Below are positions 16,580 to 26,419 of a DNA stretch of 35,000 nucleotides, in pieces (the stretch's first letter is position 1; each line of letters opens with the position of its first letter). The position numbers and the translations under genes are program-made. This stretch comes from Aquamicrobium zhengzhouense (lineage in GTDB: Bacteria > Pseudomonadota > Alphaproteobacteria > Rhizobiales > Rhizobiaceae). The stretch spans positions 116,388 through 151,387 of the forward strand of contig NZ_JADGMQ010000008.1 in assembly GCF_016124105.1 (NCBI RefSeq), given 5' to 3'. A model generated the notes under the pieces. That model did not search any database. It saw only the letters and a program-made list of their open reading frames with translations, and was not told where the DNA came from.

Positions 16580-17365
16580 GTGGCTGAAACAGCGGTTCAG
16601 TTCAAGGGTCTGATCGCGTTTGGCGCGAAATGGATCGGCCGCGTGCTTTTTCCGCCGGTATGTGCTGGCTGCGAACGCATTATCGCCGATTCGGGTTGTC
16701 TGTGCGGGCAATGCTGGCCGAAATTGCGCTTCCTGGAGCAGCCTTGGTGCGACGTCATGGGCACGCCGTTCTCGTATGAGGTCGCGGAGGGGATGATGTC
16801 GGGCGATGCCATTGCCAACCTACCACCATTTCGGAGAGCAAGGGCTGCCGTATCTTACACCGGGGTCGCGCGGCAGATGGTCCTTGGGCTGAAGTTCGGT
16901 GATCGCACCGAGCTTGCTCCGTTCATGGCAAGATGGATGATGCGCGTTGCGCCGGACCTAGTCGCCGAGGCCGATCTGATCGTACCCGTGCCGCTTCACC
17001 GCATCCGCTACTTCAACCGGCGGTTCAATCAGTCCGCAGAGCTTGGTCGCGAGCTGTGCAAGTTGGCCGACAAGCGCTTTTCCCCTGAAAGTGTGGTAAG
17101 GAGCCGCGCGACGCGGCAGCAGGTCGGGCTGGCTGCGCGTGCCCGAGAGGAAAATGTGCGTGGTGCATTCAGGGTGCCAGCAAGACGCACTGATCTTGTG
17201 CGTGGAAAGAACGTGCTGGTAATCGATGACGTATTCACGACCGGGAATACGGTTGTGGCGGTAACAAAGGCGCTGAAAAAGGCGGGCGCTGCACAGGTGG
17301 ACGTCCTGACCTTTGCGCGCGTGCTGCCGGGGGACTTCCGGCCGGAGGATGCCGGCTCTATATGA
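16580..17365 (+). CDS. comF: ComF family phosphoribosyltransferase-like protein
   Basis: 261 residues from the GTG at 16580, chosen for the GGTGGGA site 6 bases upstream; the frame stays open much further back but reads as shadow of the opposite gene. Four to five cysteines at 28, 31, 40, 42 and 45 (CAGC...CLCGQC) form the zinc-ribbon typical of ComF. The phosphoribosyltransferase fold follows with VPVPLHRIRYFNRRFNQS, then RATRQQVGLAARAREENVRGAF and the PRPP loop VIDDVFTTGNT (214-224). Bacterial ComF takes part in uptake of DNA during transformation, while in non-competent alphaproteobacteria its role is open. It overlaps or closely precedes the glutaredoxin gene. Confidence 0.92.
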   Translation: MAETAVQFKGLIAFGAKWIGRVLFPPVCAGCERIIADSGCLCGQCWPKLRFLEQPWCDVMGTPFSYEVAEGMMSGDAIANLPPFRRARAAVSYTGVARQMVLGLKFGDRTELAPFMARWMMRVAPDLVAEADLIVPVPLHRIRYFNRRFNQSAELGRELCKLADKRFSPESVVRSRATRQQVGLAARAREENVRGAFRVPARRTDLVRGKNVLVIDDVFTTGNTVVAVTKALKKAGAAQVDVLTFARVLPGDFRPEDAGSI

Positions 17366-17391
17366 GTGGCGATAACGGTGGAAAGATTACC

Positions 17392-17652
17392 ATGCCCGAA
17401 GTGACGATCTATACCCGCATGATGTGTGGCTACTGTGCGGCGGCCAAGAGACTTCTCGAAAAGAAGGGCGTCGATTATGTCGAACACGACGCGAGCTTTT
17501 CGCCGGAACTTCGGCAGGAGATGATCCAGCGTTCAGGCAGGACCACTTTCCCGCAAATCTTCATCGGGGACAAACATGTCGGAGGCTCGGACGACCTTCA
17601 CGCGCTGGATTCAGCCGGGAAGCTCGATCAGATGCTGGCTGACGATAACTGA
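17392..17652 (+). CDS. grxC: Glutaredoxin 3 (dithiol)
   Basis: 86 residues. The dithiol active site is C12-G-Y-C15 in YTRMMCGYCAAAK. TTFPQIFIGDKHVGGSDDLHAL holds the cis-proline and the glutathione-binding GGSDD. It reduces protein disulfides and mixed disulfides with glutathione in the cytosol. An in-frame ATG at 17362 overlaps the comF stop (ATGA), but the family begins at MPEVTIYTR, which has GGAAAG about 8 bases before it. The canonical CPYC is CGYC here, as in many rhizobial GrxC. The amidase gene follows after 13 bases. Confidence 0.94.
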   Translation: MPEVTIYTRMMCGYCAAAKRLLEKKGVDYVEHDASFSPELRQEMIQRSGRTTFPQIFIGDKHVGGSDDLHALDSAGKLDQMLADDN

Positions 17653-17665
17653 CAGGTAGGGGCAG

Positions 17666-18502
17666 ATGAGCATTGTGAAGGTCGCGGCAATCCAGATGCG
17701 TTCGGGCACGAGCCCGGAGCGTAACGCTGCTGATTTCGAGGCGCTGGTGCGCGAGGCGGCATCAGAAGGTGCAGTCTACGTTCAGTCACCGGAAATGACC
17801 GGAGCCCTTGTGCGTGGCCGGGATGAACTGGCCGCTATTCTCAAGCCCGAGGCAGAAGATCTCATCGCCTTGAAGGCGGCCCAACTCGCAAAAGAGCTGG
17901 GAATCTTTGTTCATGTCGGCTCGACGGCGATAGCACGCGACGATGGCAAGGTCGCCAACCGCGCCTTCATCTTCGCTCCCACGGGCGAGAAGATCGCCAG
18001 CTATGACAAGATCCATATGTTCGACGTAGATCTCGACAATGGTGAGAGCTGGCGTGAATCGGCGACCTATGAGCCGGGTTCCTGCGCGTCGGTGGTTGAC
18101 CTGCCATTTGCTCGTCTCGGGATGGCGGTCTGCTATGATGTTCGCTTCCCTCAGCTTTTCCGAGCTCAAGCGATGGACGGCGCGCAGATCCTGACCGCAC
18201 CCGCAGCCTTTACCCGACAGACAGGCGAAGCGCATTGGCATGTGCTGCAGCGCGCGCGTGCGATTGAAAATGGTGCCTGGGTCATTACGGCGGCTCAGGG
18301 CGGCGTCCACGAGGACGGGCGCGAAACCTATGGCCATTCGCTGATTGTCGACCCGTGGGGCCGCGTGGTCGCAGAAGCGGACCATGATGAGCCGGGCGTC
18401 GTCATCGCCGAGATCGAGCCCTCTGCATCAGCTGAAGCGCGCAAGAAGATCCCCAACCTGAAGAACGCGAGGGCGTTCGAAGTGGTCAATTTCGGCGCTT
18501 GA
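17666..18502 (+). CDS. Carbon-nitrogen hydrolase, Nit1/Nit2-like amidase
   Basis: 278 residues of the nitrilase superfamily. The catalytic triad is E43 (SPEMTGAL), K115 (SYDKIHMFD) and C156 (MAVCYDVRFP), with a second conserved glutamate late in the domain. KIHMFDVD and CYDVRFPQLFR mark branch 10, the Nit type. Relatives hydrolyse deaminated glutathione or omega-amides such as 2-oxoglutaramate, clearing side products of transaminases. Its place directly behind a glutaredoxin gene fits glutathione repair, which is inference. The gap before it is 13 bases and a purine stretch precedes the ATG. The DUF1178 gene follows 15 bases later. Confidence 0.92.
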   Translation: MSIVKVAAIQMRSGTSPERNAADFEALVREAASEGAVYVQSPEMTGALVRGRDELAAILKPEAEDLIALKAAQLAKELGIFVHVGSTAIARDDGKVANRAFIFAPTGEKIASYDKIHMFDVDLDNGESWRESATYEPGSCASVVDLPFARLGMAVCYDVRFPQLFRAQAMDGAQILTAPAAFTRQTGEAHWHVLQRARAIENGAWVITAAQGGVHEDGRETYGHSLIVDPWGRVVAEADHDEPGVVIAEIEPSASAEARKKIPNLKNARAFEVVNFGA

Positions 18503-18517
18503 GGAGTAGAACGCGCC

Positions 18518-18943
18518 ATGATCCGCTTTTCGCTGGTTTGCGACAACAAGCACGATTTTGATGGTTGGTTCCGCAGCAATGAGGACTTCGACCAACAGAA
18601 CAAGCGTGGATTTGTGACCTGCCCGCTCTGCAATTCGGCCAGGGTCGCCAAGGGCCTTATGGCGCCTGCCGTCTCAACTGGACGACAGCAGGAAAAGGTG
18701 GCGCTTGCGATGGGGGAAGAGCAACGGCAGGCACTGGCCAAGCTCAAGGAGTTTGCCCAGAAGGCGCGCGAAAACGCGGACTATGTCGGGGAACGTTTCG
18801 CCGAGGAGGCCAGAAAGATTCACTTTGGGGAGGCGGAGGCGCGCGGCATTTACGGAGAGGCAACGCCCGAAGAGGCTCGCGACCTGATCGAAGAGGGCGT
18901 CGAATTCATGCCGCTCCCGGTCTTTCCGGACGACCAGAACTAG
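18518..18943 (+). CDS. DUF1178 family protein
   Basis: 141 residues. The N-terminus MIRFSLVCDNKHDFDGWFRS is the family signature, followed by CPLC (C35, C38) in GFVTCPLCNS. With C8 and H12 this may form a small zinc-binding site. The middle is a charged helix (KLKEFAQKARENADYVGERF). The end is FAEEARKIHFGE, GIYGEATPEEARDLIEEGVE and FMPLP, which is strongly conserved in the family. The function is unknown. GAGGAG lies about 10 bases before the ATG. Its steady place after the Nit-like amidase gene in alphaproteobacteria suggests a shared process, but nothing in the sequence names it. Confidence 0.92.
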   Translation: MIRFSLVCDNKHDFDGWFRSNEDFDQQNKRGFVTCPLCNSARVAKGLMAPAVSTGRQQEKVALAMGEEQRQALAKLKEFAQKARENADYVGERFAEEARKIHFGEAEARGIYGEATPEEARDLIEEGVEFMPLPVFPDDQN

Positions 18944-18949
18944 CCCTTC

Positions 18950-19834
18950 ATGATGAAAATTTGGAACTCGGCGGTTGGACTTCTGATCGTCACCGGCACG
19001 CTGCTTGGCTTGACCCTTCCCTTCGGCAAGGTTGCGGGCGAAGCGGGTGTCCCACCCGTTATCTGGGCAATGCTGATCTCCGTCGGGGCCGGCACCGTTC
19101 TTTATCTGGCCATGCTCGCCCGTAAGGAGCGGCTTGGCCTGAACGCCGGACATCTCCGCTATTACGCAATATCGGCGGCGATATCCTACGCGATACCGAA
19201 CATGATTACCCTCTCCGCCATGCCGCATCTGGGCGCCGGTTATATGGGCATCATGTACACGCTCTCGCCCATGTTCACGCTGATCCTTTCCGTCATCTTC
19301 GGCGTGAGGAAGCCGAATGCCCTCGGCATGGCGGGGATCGTGGTGGGGTTCCTTGGCGCGCTTCTCGTCGCCACGACGCGCGGCGAGGCCGGGTTTCCGG
19401 CTTCACTGACCTGGGTTGGTATCGGTATCCTTCTGCCGATCTTCCTCGCCGCCGGGAATATCTACCGGAGCTGGGACTGGCCAAAGGGCGCCGGAACGAC
19501 CGAGCTGGCGGTGGGCAGTCATCTTGCAGCTGGAATCATGCTGCTCGTCGTTGCTGTCATGACCGGCAATCTGCCGGCCCTTGCGATGCTGGCAGAGGTA
19601 CCCGCGCTCTCCATCGCGCAGATACTATCTTCGGCAGGAATGTTCGTGTTCTTCTTCCGGCTTCAGGTGGTCGGAGGTCCGGTCTACCTCAGTCAGATCA
19701 GCTACGTGGCTGCGGCAATCGCGATCATATCAGGCACGCTCCTTCTTGGAGAAAGCTACGTGTTTCTCACCTGGTTCGGAGCCGTGATCATTCTTGCAGG
19801 CGTGGTTCTCACGACCAAGGCGCAGACATCTTGA
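18950..19834 (+). CDS. EamA (DMT superfamily) transporter
   Basis: 294 residues with about ten hydrophobic helices in two five-helix EamA halves. The first half has TGTLLGLTLPFGKVAGEAGV and GYMGIMYTLSPMFTLILSVIFG. The second has YLSQISYVAAAIAIISGTLL and LGESYVFLTWFGAVIILAGV, the usual end of the repeat. Such proteins export small metabolites across the inner membrane; the substrate is not visible. It starts 6 bases after the DUF1178 stop, at a double ATG (18950 or 18953), without a clear ribosome site, so translation probably depends on coupling. An 11-base inverted repeat spans its stop codon. Confidence 0.9.
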   Translation: MMKIWNSAVGLLIVTGTLLGLTLPFGKVAGEAGVPPVIWAMLISVGAGTVLYLAMLARKERLGLNAGHLRYYAISAAISYAIPNMITLSAMPHLGAGYMGIMYTLSPMFTLILSVIFGVRKPNALGMAGIVVGFLGALLVATTRGEAGFPASLTWVGIGILLPIFLAAGNIYRSWDWPKGAGTTELAVGSHLAAGIMLLVVAVMTGNLPALAMLAEVPALSIAQILSSAGMFVFFFRLQVVGGPVYLSQISYVAAAIAIISGTLLLGESYVFLTWFGAVIILAGVVLTTKAQTS

Positions 19835-19855
19835 TAGTCGAAGCCTGCGCCTTGG
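19815..19855. terminator. Inverted repeat between converging genes, possible terminator
   Basis: CCAAGGCGCAG at 19815-19825 pairs perfectly with CTGCGCCTTGG at 19845-19855, leaving a 19-base loop that contains the transporter's TGA. There is no T-run on either side, so it is not a canonical intrinsic terminator. It could still pause polymerase from both directions or protect the mRNA 3' end. Confidence 0.35.
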
Positions 19856-19864
19856 CAATCGCAG

Positions 19865-20614
19865 TTATTGCGAAGTTTTCTCCGCCAGCACCATGTAATT
19901 GACGTCCATGTCCTTTGAACGTCCCCACTGATCGGCCAATGGATTGTAGGTCACCCCGGTCCGGTCGATGATGGTCATGCCGGCATTGTTCAGCGCGCGC
20001 TCAAGCTCTTCGGGACGGACCAGCTTTTCGTACTGATGCGTGCCGCGCTTCAGCCATCGCAGAACATACTCCGCACCGATGATCGCGAGGGCCAGTGCCT
20101 TGAGCGTCCGGTTGATCGTCGCGACGAACATGATGCCGCCTGGCCGCACCATGTGTGCAGATTTGGAGATAAACAATTCGACGTCCGCGACATGCTCGAC
20201 GACTTCCATTGCCAGAACAATGTCGAACGTTTCACCCGCATCTGCGAGGTCCTCGGCGGTGGTCGCCCGGTAGTCGATCGACACGCCGGCCTCGGCCGCG
20301 TGAAGCTTCGCCACCTCAATGTTTGTCTCGGACGCGTCTGCACCAACAACTTCGGCGCCAAGGCGGGCCAGAGGCTCGCACAAAAGGCCGCCGCCGCAGC
20401 CAATATCGAGGATGCGCAGTCCTTCGAATGGCTTTGCCGCGCGTGGGTCACGGCCAAAACGTGCCGAGACCTGATCGCGAATATAGGCGAGGCGAACTGG
20501 ATTGAACTTGTGCAGCGGACGGAATTTTCCGTTCGGATTCCACCACTCAGCTGCCAACGCGGAGAACCGCTCGACTTCGCCGGCGTCGACGGTCGTTCGT
20601 CGGGGTTGAGTCAT
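19865..20614 (-). CDS. ubiG: Ubiquinone biosynthesis O-methyltransferase
   Basis: 249 residues. UbiG performs both O-methylations of ubiquinone synthesis on polyprenyl-hydroxyphenol intermediates at the membrane. SAM motif I is [19 protein letters not shown] (68-86). The start region [20 protein letters not shown] and [12 protein letters not shown] is diagnostic. [16 protein letters not shown] and [19 protein letters not shown] follow, with an amphipathic insertion typical of UbiG membrane contact. AAGGAGA lies about 8 bases before the ATG. It is divergent from lysC with 191 bases between starts, which should contain both promoters. Confidence 0.97.
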   Translation of the reverse strand: MTQPRRTTVDAGEVERFSALAAEWWNPNGKFRPLHKFNPVRLAYIRDQVSARFGRDPRAAKPFEGLRILDIGCGGGLLCEPLARLGAEVVGADASETNIEVAKLHAAEAGVSIDYRATTAEDLADAGETFDIVLAMEVVEHVADVELFISKSAHMVRPGGIMFVATINRTLKALALAIIGAEYVLRWLKRGTHQYEKLVRPEELERALNNAGMTIIDRTGVTYNPLADQWGRSKDMDVNYMVLAEKTSQ

Positions 20615-20805
20615 AATCTTGTCTCCTTCAGCGCAATGAAGTCGGGGAGGGCGTGCAGAATGTCAAGAACGAACACAGCCTCTCGCTTGCGAAGCTGACC
20701 GGATTTGGCTATGGAACCCGCGCATTCGCGCCGCCATTCGGCTGGCGCTTCATCTGGACATTGCCGGATTTATCCTCCGGTACGTATCGAGGACATATCG
20801 CTTCC

Positions 20806-22080
20806 ATGGCGCGCATAGTGATGAAATTCGGCGGAACTTCCGTCGCCGACATCGCCCGCATCCGCAATGTGGCGCGGCATGTGAAACGCGAAGTAGATGC
20901 CGGCAACGAGGTCGCGGTGGTCGTGTCCGCAATGGCCGGCAAGACCAATGAACTCGTCGGCTGGGTGCATGAAGCCTCCAAGTCCGAGGGCTCAAGTCTC
21001 AGCATCTATGATGCTCGCGAGTATGATGCTGTCGTCGCCTCGGGCGAGCAGGTTACGTCCGGTCTTCTGGCGCTGGTTCTGCAATCCATGGGCGTTAACG
21101 CGCGCTCGTGGCAGGGCTGGCAGATTCCGGTCAAGACCGACAACACGCATGGCGCGGCCCGGATCGAGGACATCGATGGTTCCTTCCTGATCGAACGCTT
21201 CAAGGAAGGTCAGGTCGCCGTCGTTGCCGGTTTCCAGGGAATTGCCCCTGACAACCGCATCGCGACACTGGGTCGAGGCGGTTCCGATACGAGCGCGGTT
21301 GCTATTGCCGCTGCTGTGAAGGCTGATCGCTGCGACATCTATACCGACGTGGACGGGGTCTACACGACCGATCCGCGCATCGAGCCCAAGGCGCGTCGCC
21401 TTTCGAAGATCTCCTTTGAGGAGATGTTGGAAATGGCGTCGCTTGGGGCCAAAGTTCTTCAGGTTCGCTCGGTCGAGCTTGCGATGGTGCACAAAGTGCG
21501 CACCTTCGTCAGGTCCTCGTTTGTCGAGCCTGATGCCCCTGGAATGGGCAATCTTCTCAACCCGCCCGGAACCCTCATTTGCGACGAGGATGAAATCGTG
21601 GAACAGCAAGTCGTCACCGGCATCGCCTACGCCAAGGACGAGGCGCAGATTTCCCTGCGCCGCGTTTCGGATCGTCCGGGCGTTGCTGCGGGTATCTTCG
21701 GCCCTCTGGCTGGAGCCGGTATCAATGTGGACATGATCGTCCAGAATATCTCCGAGGACGGGTCGTTCACCGACATGACCTTTACGGTTCCTGCCGGTGA
21801 TCTTTCCAAGGCGCTTTCGGTTCTTGAGAAGGTCAGGGAGACGGTCGGCTTCGATGCGGTTCAGCACGAAGACGGCATGTCGAAGGTGTCAGTAATCGGC
21901 ATCGGCATGCGCAGCCATACCGGCGTTGCTGCCTCGGCCTTCCGCGCTCTGTCGGAAAAGGGTATCAATATACGTGCGATCACGACGTCGGAGATCAAGA
22001 TCTCCATTCTGATCGACGGGCCCTATACCGAATTGGCAGTTCGGACCCTGCATTCCATCTACGGGCTGGATAAGCAGTAG
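20806..22080 (+). CDS. lysC: Aspartate kinase
   Basis: 424 residues. The enzyme phosphorylates aspartate in the first step to lysine, threonine, methionine and diaminopimelate. The kinase domain shows KFGGTSV (7-13), FQGIAPDNRIATLGRGGSDT and DVDGVYTTDPRIEPKARRL. Two ACT domains follow (about 265-424), with LAGAGINVDMIVQNISEDG and ASAFRALSEKGINIRAITTSEIK. These bind lysine and/or threonine for feedback control. The frame is open back to 20653, but MARIVMKFGGTS is the family start, with GAGGA about 12 bases before. ptsP begins 80 bases after the stop, an order conserved in Rhizobiales. Confidence 0.97.
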   Translation: MARIVMKFGGTSVADIARIRNVARHVKREVDAGNEVAVVVSAMAGKTNELVGWVHEASKSEGSSLSIYDAREYDAVVASGEQVTSGLLALVLQSMGVNARSWQGWQIPVKTDNTHGAARIEDIDGSFLIERFKEGQVAVVAGFQGIAPDNRIATLGRGGSDTSAVAIAAAVKADRCDIYTDVDGVYTTDPRIEPKARRLSKISFEEMLEMASLGAKVLQVRSVELAMVHKVRTFVRSSFVEPDAPGMGNLLNPPGTLICDEDEIVEQQVVTGIAYAKDEAQISLRRVSDRPGVAAGIFGPLAGAGINVDMIVQNISEDGSFTDMTFTVPAGDLSKALSVLEKVRETVGFDAVQHEDGMSKVSVIGIGMRSHTGVAASAFRALSEKGINIRAITTSEIKISILIDGPYTELAVRTLHSIYGLDKQ

Positions 22081-22160
22081 GTGATACGCACCGGAACATC
22101 TGGTTGGACGGGGGCCGCGCTGGTGGTCTAGCCGTCCTTCCGGCATTGGAGGAAGCGCTC

Positions 22161-24431
22161 ATGCGTGAGACGGCCGCTGGCCCACGCCTTTTGTTGAGAC
22201 GGCTTCGCGAGCTGATGGCTGAGGCGCTTGAGCCTCAGGAGCGGCTCGATCAGATCGTGTACCATATCGCGCAGAATATGGTCGCCGAGGTCTGCTCCCT
22301 CTACGTGCTGCGCGCTGATTCTGTTCTCGAGCTCTATGCGACTGAAGGTCTGAACAGGACCGCGGTGCACCGGGCACAATTGCGCCTTGGCGAGGGCTTG
22401 GTCGGTACCATTGCGGCCAGCGCACGGGCGCTCAGTCTTTCGGATGCGCAGAAGCATCCTGCCTTCGCCTACCTGCCGGAAACCGGGGAAGAGATCTACC
22501 ATTCCTTCCTTGGCGTGCCTGTGCTGCGCGCTGGCCGCACCCTTGGGGTCCTCGTCGTTCAGAACCGCACCATGCGGCAATATCGCGAAGACGAGGTCGA
22601 GGCACTCGAGACAACGGCGATGGTGATCGCCGAGATGATCGCCACCGGTGATTTGGCGCGACTGGCTCGGCCTGGCATCGAGCTCGACCTTTCACGTCCG
22701 GTCACGCTGAAGGGCGCTGCGTTCAATGACGGGGTCGGTCTCGGACATGTGCGTCTTCACGAGCCGCGAATTGTCGTCACCAACCTCTTCAACGAAGACA
22801 GCGAGACGGAACTGCAGCGCCTGGAGAAGGCTCTGGGATCACTGCGTCTTTCGATCGACGATATGCTGTCCCGCCGGGAGATCGCATTCGAAGGTGAACA
22901 TCGCGAGGTCCTCGAGGCCTATCGTATGTTCGCCAATGACCGTGGTTGGGTCAGGCGTCTTGAAGAAGCGATCCATAATGGTCTGACTGCCGAAGCCGCC
23001 GTCGAGAAGGTCCAGAGCGACATGCGCGCGCGCATGCTGCACATGACCGACCCTTATCTGCGTGAGCGGATGAGCGACTTCGACGATCTGGCAAATCGTT
23101 TGCTCCGCATGCTTCTCGGCAGTGGACCAGAAACGCTTGCAAGCAGCCTGCCTCGCGATGCGATCATTGTCGCCCGATCAATGGGCGCTGCTGAACTTCT
23201 GGACTATCCGCGCGAGAAGCTGCGCGGACTGGTTCTTGAAGAAGGTGCCGTGACGAGCCACGTCGTCATCGTCGCCAGAGCGATGGGGATTCCTGTCGTT
23301 GGCCAGATGAAGGGTGCCGTCTCCATGTCGGAGAATGGCGACTCGATCATCATCGACGGTGATGGAGGGATCATTCATCTGCGTCCGCAGGGCGATGTCG
23401 AAAAGGCCTATGCGGAGAAGGTGCGCTTTCGCGCTCGCAAGCAGAAGCTGTATCGCGAATTGCGAAACAAGCCGAGTGAGACCAAGGATGGTGTGCCCAT
23501 CGATCTGCTGATGAACGCGGGTCTTGCGGTGGACCTGCCACAGCTTGCGCAATCCGGAGCGGCCGGCATCGGCCTTTTCCGCACAGAACTGCAATTCATG
23601 GTCGCCTCAACCTTCCCGCGGGCCGAGGCGCAGGAGCGTCTGTACCGGGATGTACTCGAGGCGGTCGGCGACAAGCCAGTCACCTTCCGCACCATCGATA
23701 TTGGTGGCGACAAGGTGCTGCCCTATTTCAAGGGTGCAGGGCATGAAGAAAATCCAGCACTTGGCTGGCGCGCCGTTCGTCTGACACTTGATCGTCCTGG
23801 CCTCCTTCGCACCCAGATCCGTGCGCTGCTGAAAGCTGCAGGCGGTCGTGAGCTGCGCGTGATGCTGCCTATGGTCACAACGCTCAGCGAAATTCGTCAG
23901 GCGCGAGAGATCATCGACAAGGAAGTGCGGCACCTGTCGCGCTTTGCCCATCACCTGCCGAACAGGCTCAAGCTCGGCGCCATGGTCGAGGTGCCCGCCT
24001 TGCTGTGGCAGCTCGAAGAGGTGATGAACACAGTCGATTTCATCTCGGTCGGCTCGAACGACCTCTTCCAGTTCATCACCGCAACTGACCGGGGGAACAG
24101 CCAGGTTGCCGACCGCTACGATCCGATCTCGGTGCCGTTCCTGCGTTTGCTGCGGCAGATTGCAGATGCTGGCCGCGACAGCGGCACGCCCGTGACGCTT
24201 TGCGGCGAGATGGCCGGCCGACCCATTTCTGCCATGGCTCTGCTGGCCATCGGCTTTCGCGCAATATCCATGTCTCCGGCGGCAATAGGGCCGGTAAAGG
24301 CGATGATGGTGGAGCTGCCTCTTGGCAAGCTGACCGAAATCATGGATGAACTTTTGAACGGCCAGAGCTGCGAACGTGATGTGCGCGCTCTTCTCAAGGC
24401 ATTTGCGGAAGAGCACAACATTCCGCTCTGA
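22161..24431 (+). CDS. ptsP: Phosphoenolpyruvate-protein phosphotransferase PtsP (EI-Ntr)
   Basis: 756 residues. An N-terminal GAF domain (about 20-165) is followed by the EI N-terminal, phosphohistidine and PEP-binding domains. The phosphorylated histidine is H367 in [19 protein letters not shown]. The PEP-binding barrel shows [47 protein letters not shown] and the catalytic cysteine C681 in [12 protein letters not shown]-Ntr passes phosphate from PEP to NPr and EIIA-Ntr, a regulatory chain linked to nitrogen status through the GAF domain, which in several proteobacteria binds glutamine. The start at [15 protein letters not shown] has GAGGAAG 6 bases upstream; 19 further open codons precede it. 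prfA follows 29 bases after. Confidence 0.96.
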   Translation: MRETAAGPRLLLRRLRELMAEALEPQERLDQIVYHIAQNMVAEVCSLYVLRADSVLELYATEGLNRTAVHRAQLRLGEGLVGTIAASARALSLSDAQKHPAFAYLPETGEEIYHSFLGVPVLRAGRTLGVLVVQNRTMRQYREDEVEALETTAMVIAEMIATGDLARLARPGIELDLSRPVTLKGAAFNDGVGLGHVRLHEPRIVVTNLFNEDSETELQRLEKALGSLRLSIDDMLSRREIAFEGEHREVLEAYRMFANDRGWVRRLEEAIHNGLTAEAAVEKVQSDMRARMLHMTDPYLRERMSDFDDLANRLLRMLLGSGPETLASSLPRDAIIVARSMGAAELLDYPREKLRGLVLEEGAVTSHVVIVARAMGIPVVGQMKGAVSMSENGDSIIIDGDGGIIHLRPQGDVEKAYAEKVRFRARKQKLYRELRNKPSETKDGVPIDLLMNAGLAVDLPQLAQSGAAGIGLFRTELQFMVASTFPRAEAQERLYRDVLEAVGDKPVTFRTIDIGGDKVLPYFKGAGHEENPALGWRAVRLTLDRPGLLRTQIRALLKAAGGRELRVMLPMVTTLSEIRQAREIIDKEVRHLSRFAHHLPNRLKLGAMVEVPALLWQLEEVMNTVDFISVGSNDLFQFITATDRGNSQVADRYDPISVPFLRLLRQIADAGRDSGTPVTLCGEMAGRPISAMALLAIGFRAISMSPAAIGPVKAMMVELPLGKLTEIMDELLNGQSCERDVRALLKAFAEEHNIPL

Positions 24432-24460
24432 TTCTTTTTGAAGCCCATAACGGATCAAAC

Positions 24461-25540
24461 ATGATCGATTTGCCGCGCGACCGGATGGACCAGGTCCTGA
24501 AACGCTTCGAACTGCTCGAAGTGCAGATGGCGGCTGGCCCCGAGCCAGATGTCTACGTCAAGCTAGCTTCGGAATATTCCGATCTGCAGGAGATGGCATC
24601 GAAGATCCGCGAGTTGCGGAGCGCAGAAGATGAGTTAGCCGATATCAGCGCGATGTTGGGCGACAAGTCGCTTGATGCCGAGATGCGGGAGCTGGCGCAT
24701 GCCGAGTTGCCTGACGTGGAAGAACGCCTGGAGCAACTGAAGCAAGAGCTGCAGATCCTTCTTCTTCCCAAGGACGCTGCTGACGAGAAGAGTGCGATCC
24801 TTGAGATTCGGGCAGGAACGGGCGGTGATGAGGCTGCGCTGTTCGCCGGCGACCTCTTTCGCATGTACGAGCGATACGCGTCATCAAAAGGCTGGCGCGT
24901 TGAGGTGGCTTCCGTCAGCGAGGGCGATGTCGGTGGCTTCAAGGAAATCATCGCATCTGTCTCAGGGCGGGGCGTATTCGCTCATATGAAATTCGAGTCC
25001 GGGGTGCACCGGGTTCAGCGCGTTCCGGAAACGGAAGCAGGTGGGCGTATTCACACCTCAGCTGCGACTGTTGCGGTGTTGCCCGAAGCTGAAGAGGTCG
25101 ATATCGAAATCCGGAACGAGGATATTCGTATCGACACAATGCGCGCATCGGGCGCTGGCGGTCAGCACGTCAACACGACCGACTCGGCGGTTCGCATCAC
25201 CCACCTTCCGACAGGCATCATGGTCGTGTCGGCCGAAAAATCGCAGCACCAGAACCGTGCGCGGGCGATGCAGATCCTGCGAGCGCGTCTCTATGACATG
25301 GAGCGCGAGAAGGCGGCTGGCGAGCGCTCCGAAGCTCGTCGCCTGCAGGTGGGATCCGGCGATCGTTCGGAGCGTATACGCACGTATAACTTCCCGCAGG
25401 GACGGCTGACGGACCACCGGATCAACCTTACCCTGTACAAGCTCGACCGCGTCATGATGGGTGAACTCGACGATGTCATCCAGGCGTTGATTACCGAGCA
25501 CCAGTCCAAGCTTCTCCTGGAAGCTGGCCAGAACGGTTAA
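24461..25540 (+). CDS. prfA: Peptide chain release factor 1
   Basis: 359 residues, the usual RF1 length. RF1 reads UAA and UAG on the ribosome and triggers release of the finished chain. The codon-reading tripeptide is P189-E190-T191, matching the PxT of RF1 (RF2 has SPF). The catalytic GGQ is at 233-235 in [17 protein letters not shown], and its glutamine is methylated by PrmC, encoded directly downstream. The N-terminal helical domain and the ending [20 protein letters not shown] are standard. The ATG at 24461 has a weak site; an ATG at codon 9 is possible. Confidence 0.98.
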   Translation: MIDLPRDRMDQVLKRFELLEVQMAAGPEPDVYVKLASEYSDLQEMASKIRELRSAEDELADISAMLGDKSLDAEMRELAHAELPDVEERLEQLKQELQILLLPKDAADEKSAILEIRAGTGGDEAALFAGDLFRMYERYASSKGWRVEVASVSEGDVGGFKEIIASVSGRGVFAHMKFESGVHRVQRVPETEAGGRIHTSAATVAVLPEAEEVDIEIRNEDIRIDTMRASGAGGQHVNTTDSAVRITHLPTGIMVVSAEKSQHQNRARAMQILRARLYDMEREKAAGERSEARRLQVGSGDRSERIRTYNFPQGRLTDHRINLTLYKLDRVMMGELDDVIQALITEHQSKLLLEAGQNG

Positions 25541-25546
25541 CACGCA

Positions 25547-26419
25547 ATGTCGCCGCAGCCAGCGCTGGCCGCCCTTATTCGCCATGTTCGCGCCGAATTG
25601 GAGCGGGCTGGAAAGAGCGAGGCCGCGCTCGATGCCCGATTGATCGTCGAGCACTTCACCAGCACGACCCGCACCGATGCGGTGCTCGACCCGGAACGTG
25701 CGGTGACGCCAGCGCAGTTGGATGCCGTACGGGCAGCTGTCGAGCGTAGAATGGCGAATGAGCCGGTGCACCGGATTATCGGCCACCGAGAGTTCTACGG
25801 CTTGAAGCTGAAGCTTTCCGCCGAGACATTGGAGCCGCGCCCGGACACCGAATCGTTGGTGGAGCTCGCAATACCGTATGTGCGAGAAGTCGCGGAGCGT
25901 CGTGGAAAGGCGTTCATACTTGATATAGGAACAGGCACTGGGGCCATCGCGATAAGCCTGCTTCATGTCGAGCAACGTGCTCACGCTGTTGCGATCGATA
26001 TTTCTCAAGACGCTCTTGCAACCGCCGCAGCCAATGCAGATATGAATGGGGTCGCGGACCGTTTCGAGCCACTCCTGTCTGACTATTTTGAGGGAGTGAA
26101 AGATCAGCGCTTTGACGTGATCGTCTCGAACCCGCCTTACATTCCAACTGATGGGATCATTTCGTTGCAGCCTGAGGTCAGGTACTTCGACCCGATTGAC
26201 GCACTTGATGGTGGAAAAGACGGGCTCGTTGCGTATCGAGCCATCGCGGAAAAGGCAGCGGAACATTTACACGACGATGGCGTTGTATTGGTTGAGGTCG
26301 GCTACGATCAGCCTGAAGCAGTCGAGATGATTTTCGCCGCTAACGGGTTCGCGCTTGATGCAGACGCAACCGATTTTGGCGGACATCGCCGATCCCTTGC
26401 ATTCCTGCACAAACGGTAG
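25547..26419 (+). CDS. prmC: Release factor glutamine methyltransferase
   Basis: 290 residues. PrmC methylates the glutamine of the GGQ loop in RF1 and RF2. The SAM motif I is ILDIGTGTGAIAISLL (124-139). The substrate-binding NPPY is at 195-198 in VIVSNPPYIP. PRPDTESLVELA, RYFDPIDALDGGKDGL and the final DFGGHRRSLAF are family features. It starts 6 bases after prfA, so enzyme and substrate are made together. The ribosome site is weak, consistent with translational coupling. Confidence 0.97.
   Translation: MSPQPALAALIRHVRAELERAGKSEAALDARLIVEHFTSTTRTDAVLDPERAVTPAQLDAVRAAVERRMANEPVHRIIGHREFYGLKLKLSAETLEPRPDTESLVELAIPYVREVAERRGKAFILDIGTGTGAIAISLLHVEQRAHAVAIDISQDALATAAANADMNGVADRFEPLLSDYFEGVKDQRFDVIVSNPPYIPTDGIISLQPEVRYFDPIDALDGGKDGLVAYRAIAEKAAEHLHDDGVVLVEVGYDQPEAVEMIFAANGFALDADATDFGGHRRSLAFLHKR

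Noticed and set aside
17362-17391. Earlier ATG for grxC overlapping the comF stop
   Set aside because: It adds ten residues not seen in GrxC proteins. Still possible as a coupled start, so only mildly rejected.
25058-26266. 402-codon minus-strand frame across prfA and prmC
   Set aside because: It spans two intact, well-identified genes on the other strand, and its translation has no protein-like features.
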